From assembly GCA_946481625.1 (NCBI GenBank), contig CAMLOZ010000125.1, positions 1 through 8,278 of the forward strand: a DNA stretch of 8,278 nucleotides. Direction: 5' to 3'. A program made the position numbers and the translations under genes. Of this stretch, positions 6,409 through 8,278 are shown piece after piece. The first letter of the stretch is position 1; each line of letters begins with the position of its first letter. Source of the DNA: an uncultured Haloferula sp. (GTDB lineage: Bacteria > Verrucomicrobiota > Verrucomicrobiae > Verrucomicrobiales > Akkermansiaceae). The notes under the pieces are model-generated. The model did not search any database, was not told the DNA's origin, and saw only the letters and a list, made by a program, of their open reading frames with translations.

Positions 6409-6990
6409 ATGAGCACCCCAGTACTGCAAAAGCACTACACGGATAAGGTCGTGCCGGCTCTCAAACAGAAGCTCGGCTACGCCAATCCCCATCAGGTCCC
6501 GCGTCTTGAAAAGATCGTGGTGACCTCCTGCATGGGCAAGTCTCCCGACCGCAAGGTCGCCGTGGACGATGCCGTCGCCGAGATTGCCAAGATCACCGGC
6601 CAGAAGCCGTCGATCACCTTCTCGAAGAAGGCCGTGGCGAACTTCAAGCTCCGCGAGGGCGAACCCCTCGGTGCCCGCGTGACCCTGCGCGGCGTCCGCA
6701 TGTGGGAGTTCCTGCACCGCTTCATCAACATCACGACGCCGAACATCCGCGACTTCCGCGGCATCTCGCCGAAGAATTTCGACGGCAAGGGCAACTACGC
6801 CGTGGGCTTCGCCGACCAGTCCATCTTCCCGGAAATCGAGCTCGACCAGATCAAGCGCACCATCGGTTTCGACATCATCTTCGTCACCTCGGCCAAGACC
6901 GACGACGAAGGCCGCTCCCTGCTCACCGAGCTGGGATTGCCCTTCCGCGACATCAAGAAAGCGGAAGCAACCGAAGGCGCCGCCGCCTGA
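6409..6990 (+). CDS. rplE: 50S ribosomal protein L5
   Basis: L5 binds 5S rRNA in the central protuberance and contacts P-site tRNA. The 193-residue protein has the N-terminal HYTDKVVPALKQKLGY segment, PRLEKIVV, the TGQKPSITFSKKAVANFKLREG region (63-84), PNIRDFRGISPKNFDGKGNY (111-130), FPEIELDQI and the TDDEGRSLLTELGLPFR end (164-180). About 13 residues beyond the usual C-terminus are Ala/Glu-rich and look unstructured. The ATG at 6409 follows a 60-nt spacer and is preceded by AAAACAAC, not a Shine-Dalgarno motif. The stop is TGA. The usual next gene, rpsN, is missing; rpsH follows after 27 nt. Confidence 0.98.
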   Translation: MSTPVLQKHYTDKVVPALKQKLGYANPHQVPRLEKIVVTSCMGKSPDRKVAVDDAVAEIAKITGQKPSITFSKKAVANFKLREGEPLGARVTLRGVRMWEFLHRFINITTPNIRDFRGISPKNFDGKGNYAVGFADQSIFPEIELDQIKRTIGFDIIFVTSAKTDDEGRSLLTELGLPFRDIKKAEATEGAAA

Positions 6991-7003
6991 TCCTGACACT
7001 CCC

Positions 7004-7009
7004 AAGGAA
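7004..7009 (+). promoter_or_regulatory. Shine-Dalgarno site of rpsH
   Basis: AAGGAA, with its GGA 8 nt before the ATG at 7018, is a moderate ribosome binding site. It lies in the 27-nt spacer where rpsN would stand in most spc operons, and it supports the rpsH start. Confidence 0.7.
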
Positions 7010-7017
7010 CCACCATC

Positions 7018-7416
7018 ATGGCCGTTCTCACCGATCCCATTTCCGATTTCCTCACCCGCTTCAAGAACTGCTGCCGCGCCGGCAACGAACAGTTCAAGGC
7101 TCCCTATTCCCGCATCAAGGCGGACATCGCCAAGATCCTGCAGGAAGAAGGCTACATCTGGGGCTACGAAGTCGTCTCCGAATCCGGTCACCCCGAGCTC
7201 AAGGTCAAGGCCCGCTATGTCGACGGCCGCCCCGTGCTCACCGACCTGAAGCGCATCTCCAAGCCGGGCCGCCGCGTCTACTGCGGTGCCAATGAAATGC
7301 CCCGCGTCCTCAACGGTCTGGGCATCGCCGTCATCTCCACCTCCAAAGGCGTCATGACCGGAGCCACCGCCAAGCGCAGCTCGCTCGGTGGCGAAGTCAT
7401 CGCCCACGTCTGGTAA
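7018..7416 (+). CDS. rpsH: 30S ribosomal protein S8
   Basis: S8 binds helix 21 of 16S rRNA early in 30S assembly. In E. coli it also represses translation of the spc operon by binding its mRNA near rplE. The 132-residue protein has the expected TDPISDFLTRFKN start, the helix with IKADIAKILQEEGYI (33-47), the KRISKPGRRVY segment, and the RNA-binding STSKGVMT loop (107-114) followed by GGEVIAHVW. The double Cys at 18-19 is not a family hallmark. The start is supported by an AAGGAA site. The gene directly follows rplE, so this cluster lacks the rpsN that normally lies between them. The stop is TAA. Confidence 0.98.
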   Translation: MAVLTDPISDFLTRFKNCCRAGNEQFKAPYSRIKADIAKILQEEGYIWGYEVVSESGHPELKVKARYVDGRPVLTDLKRISKPGRRVYCGANEMPRVLNGLGIAVISTSKGVMTGATAKRSSLGGEVIAHVW

Positions 7417-7429
7417 ACCCCAACCCGAG

Positions 7430-7435
7430 AAAGGA
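7430..7435 (+). promoter_or_regulatory. Shine-Dalgarno site of rplF
   Basis: AAAGGA lies 8 nt before the ATG at 7444, in a 27-nt spacer after rpsH. It is one of only three clear Shine-Dalgarno sites in the window and supports this start. Confidence 0.7.
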
Positions 7436-7443
7436 ATACTACC

Positions 7444-7983
7444 ATGTCACGAGTTGGTCTCAAACCGATCTCCCTGCCCGCCAAGGTCAGCGTGAAGGTC
7501 GATGCCGGCAAGGTCGTCGTCGAAGGCCCGAAGGGTAAGCTCGATCTCGCGCTTCCCTCCGGGATCTCCATCAAGGCGGAAGACACGAGCGTCGTCGTTT
7601 CCCGCGCCACCGAAGGCCGCACCCACCGCGCGCTGCACGGCACCGTCCGCAGCCTGGTGAACAACATGATCACCGGAGTCTCCCAAGGCTTCGTCAAGGA
7701 CCTTGAAATCCAGGGCGTCGGTCTCCGCGCCGCCGTCAAGGGCAAGGACCTCGACCTGTCCCTGGGCAAATCCCACCCGATCCTTCACCCGATCCCGGCC
7801 GGTCTCACCGTCACCGTGAACGAAAACACCAAGATCAAGGTGGAAGGTATCGACAAGCAGCTCGTCGGGCAGTTCGCTGCCGACGTCCGCGGCTATTACC
7901 CGCCGGAACCCTACAAGGGCAAGGGCGTCCGCTACGCCGGAGAGCACGTCCGCCGCAAGGAAGGCAAGAGCGTCGGCAAGTAA
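7444..7983 (+). CDS. rplF: 50S ribosomal protein L6
   Basis: L6 sits at the base of the L7/L12 stalk close to the sarcin-ricin loop and the factor-binding site. The 179-residue protein shows its two duplicated domains. The first begins [11 protein letters not shown] with VEGPKGKL (27-33) and ends with the helix [23 protein letters not shown] (61-83). The second has [10 protein letters not shown], then [15 protein letters not shown] and the signature PEPYKGKG at 154-161, with RKEGK near the end. The length equals the usual 175-180. The start is backed by AAAGGA. The stop is TAA. A 20-nt spacer without a Shine-Dalgarno sequence leads to rplR. Confidence 0.98.
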   Translation: MSRVGLKPISLPAKVSVKVDAGKVVVEGPKGKLDLALPSGISIKAEDTSVVVSRATEGRTHRALHGTVRSLVNNMITGVSQGFVKDLEIQGVGLRAAVKGKDLDLSLGKSHPILHPIPAGLTVTVNENTKIKVEGIDKQLVGQFAADVRGYYPPEPYKGKGVRYAGEHVRRKEGKSVGK

Positions 7984-8003
7984 CCCGCAACCCTTTCCCG
8001 AAC

Positions 8004-8278
8004 ATGAGCAAGATCAATCGCAAGGAAGGACGCCGCCGCATCCACGCGCGCATCCGCAAGAAGGTCGCCGGAACCGCCGAGCGTCCCCGCCTCGCCGTGC
8101 ATTACTCGAACCAGCACGTTTACGCCCAGGTCATCGACGATGTCGCCGGCCGCACCCTCGTCTCCGCCTCGACACTCGACAAGAGCATCGAGAAAGCCGC
8201 CTCGAACGTCGAATCCGCCGCGAAGGTGGGTGCACTCGTCGCCGAGCGTGCGAAGGCAGCCAATGTCAGCGCCGTGGT
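8004..8278 (+). CDS. rplR: 50S ribosomal protein L18 (3' end cut off by window)
   Basis: L18 binds 5S rRNA and, with L5, attaches it to the central protuberance. The frame opens at ATG 8004 and stays open to the window edge: 91 complete codons plus two bases of the roughly 120 usual. The visible part has a basic N-terminal arm (residues 1-20, rich in Arg and Lys), the [21 protein letters not shown] core (26-46), TLVSAST (51-57) and a helix with [14 protein letters not shown]. All of these fit L18. No Shine-Dalgarno sequence precedes it. It occupies the standard place after rplF; rpsE would be expected next. Confidence 0.96.
   Translation, partial: MSKINRKEGRRRIHARIRKKVAGTAERPRLAVHYSNQHVYAQVIDDVAGRTLVSASTLDKSIEKAASNVESAAKVGALVAERAKAANVSAV

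Noticed and set aside
6370..7407. Long minus-strand open frame opposite rplE and rpsH (345 codons)
   Set aside because: It is a shadow of two conserved genes, with low-complexity Gly/Ala/Asp/Val composition.

Overview
The window is a continuous stretch of the bacterial S10-spc ribosomal protein gene cluster, read entirely on the + strand. It starts inside rplC (L3) and ends inside rplR (L18). The order is rplC(partial)-rplD-rplW-rplB-rpsS-[non-ribosomal gene]-rplV-rpsC-rplP-rpmC-rpsQ-rplN-rplX-rplE-rpsH-rplF-rplR(partial). Spacers are 18 to 60 nt. I see no terminator, mobile element, tRNA, rRNA or CRISPR, and no gene-free stretch above 60 nt. The genes are therefore probably co-transcribed from a promoter outside the window.

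Organism: GC is high and C strongly dominates third codon positions. Most starts lack a Shine-Dalgarno sequence, L2 has an unusual C-terminal segment, and rpsN is missing between rplE and rpsH. Together these suggest the PVC superphylum, most likely Verrucomicrobiota of a Luteolibacter-like type. This is an inference from sequence flavour and remembered family features, not from a database match.

Layout: positions 1-2753 hold the first half of the S10 operon (L3, L4, L23, L2, S19). Positions 2778-3497 hold an unrecognised 239-residue protein with an apparent signal peptide, a long coiled coil and a C-terminal beta-rich domain. It sits where rpsS and rplV are normally adjacent and is the most unusual item here. 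Positions 3536-5686 complete the S10 operon (L22, S3, L16, L29, S17). Positions 5736-8278 are the spc part (L14, L24, L5, S8, L6, L18), without rpsN and with a short L24.

The ribosomal genes supply core parts of both subunits: the exit tunnel wall (L4, L22, L23, L24, L29), the peptidyl-transferase surroundings (L2, L3, L16), the mRNA entry and head region (S3, S19), early 30S assembly proteins (S8, S17), and 5S rRNA partners (L5, L18). The inserted gene appears to share their transcript, so an envelope-targeted protein would be expressed in step with ribosome production.
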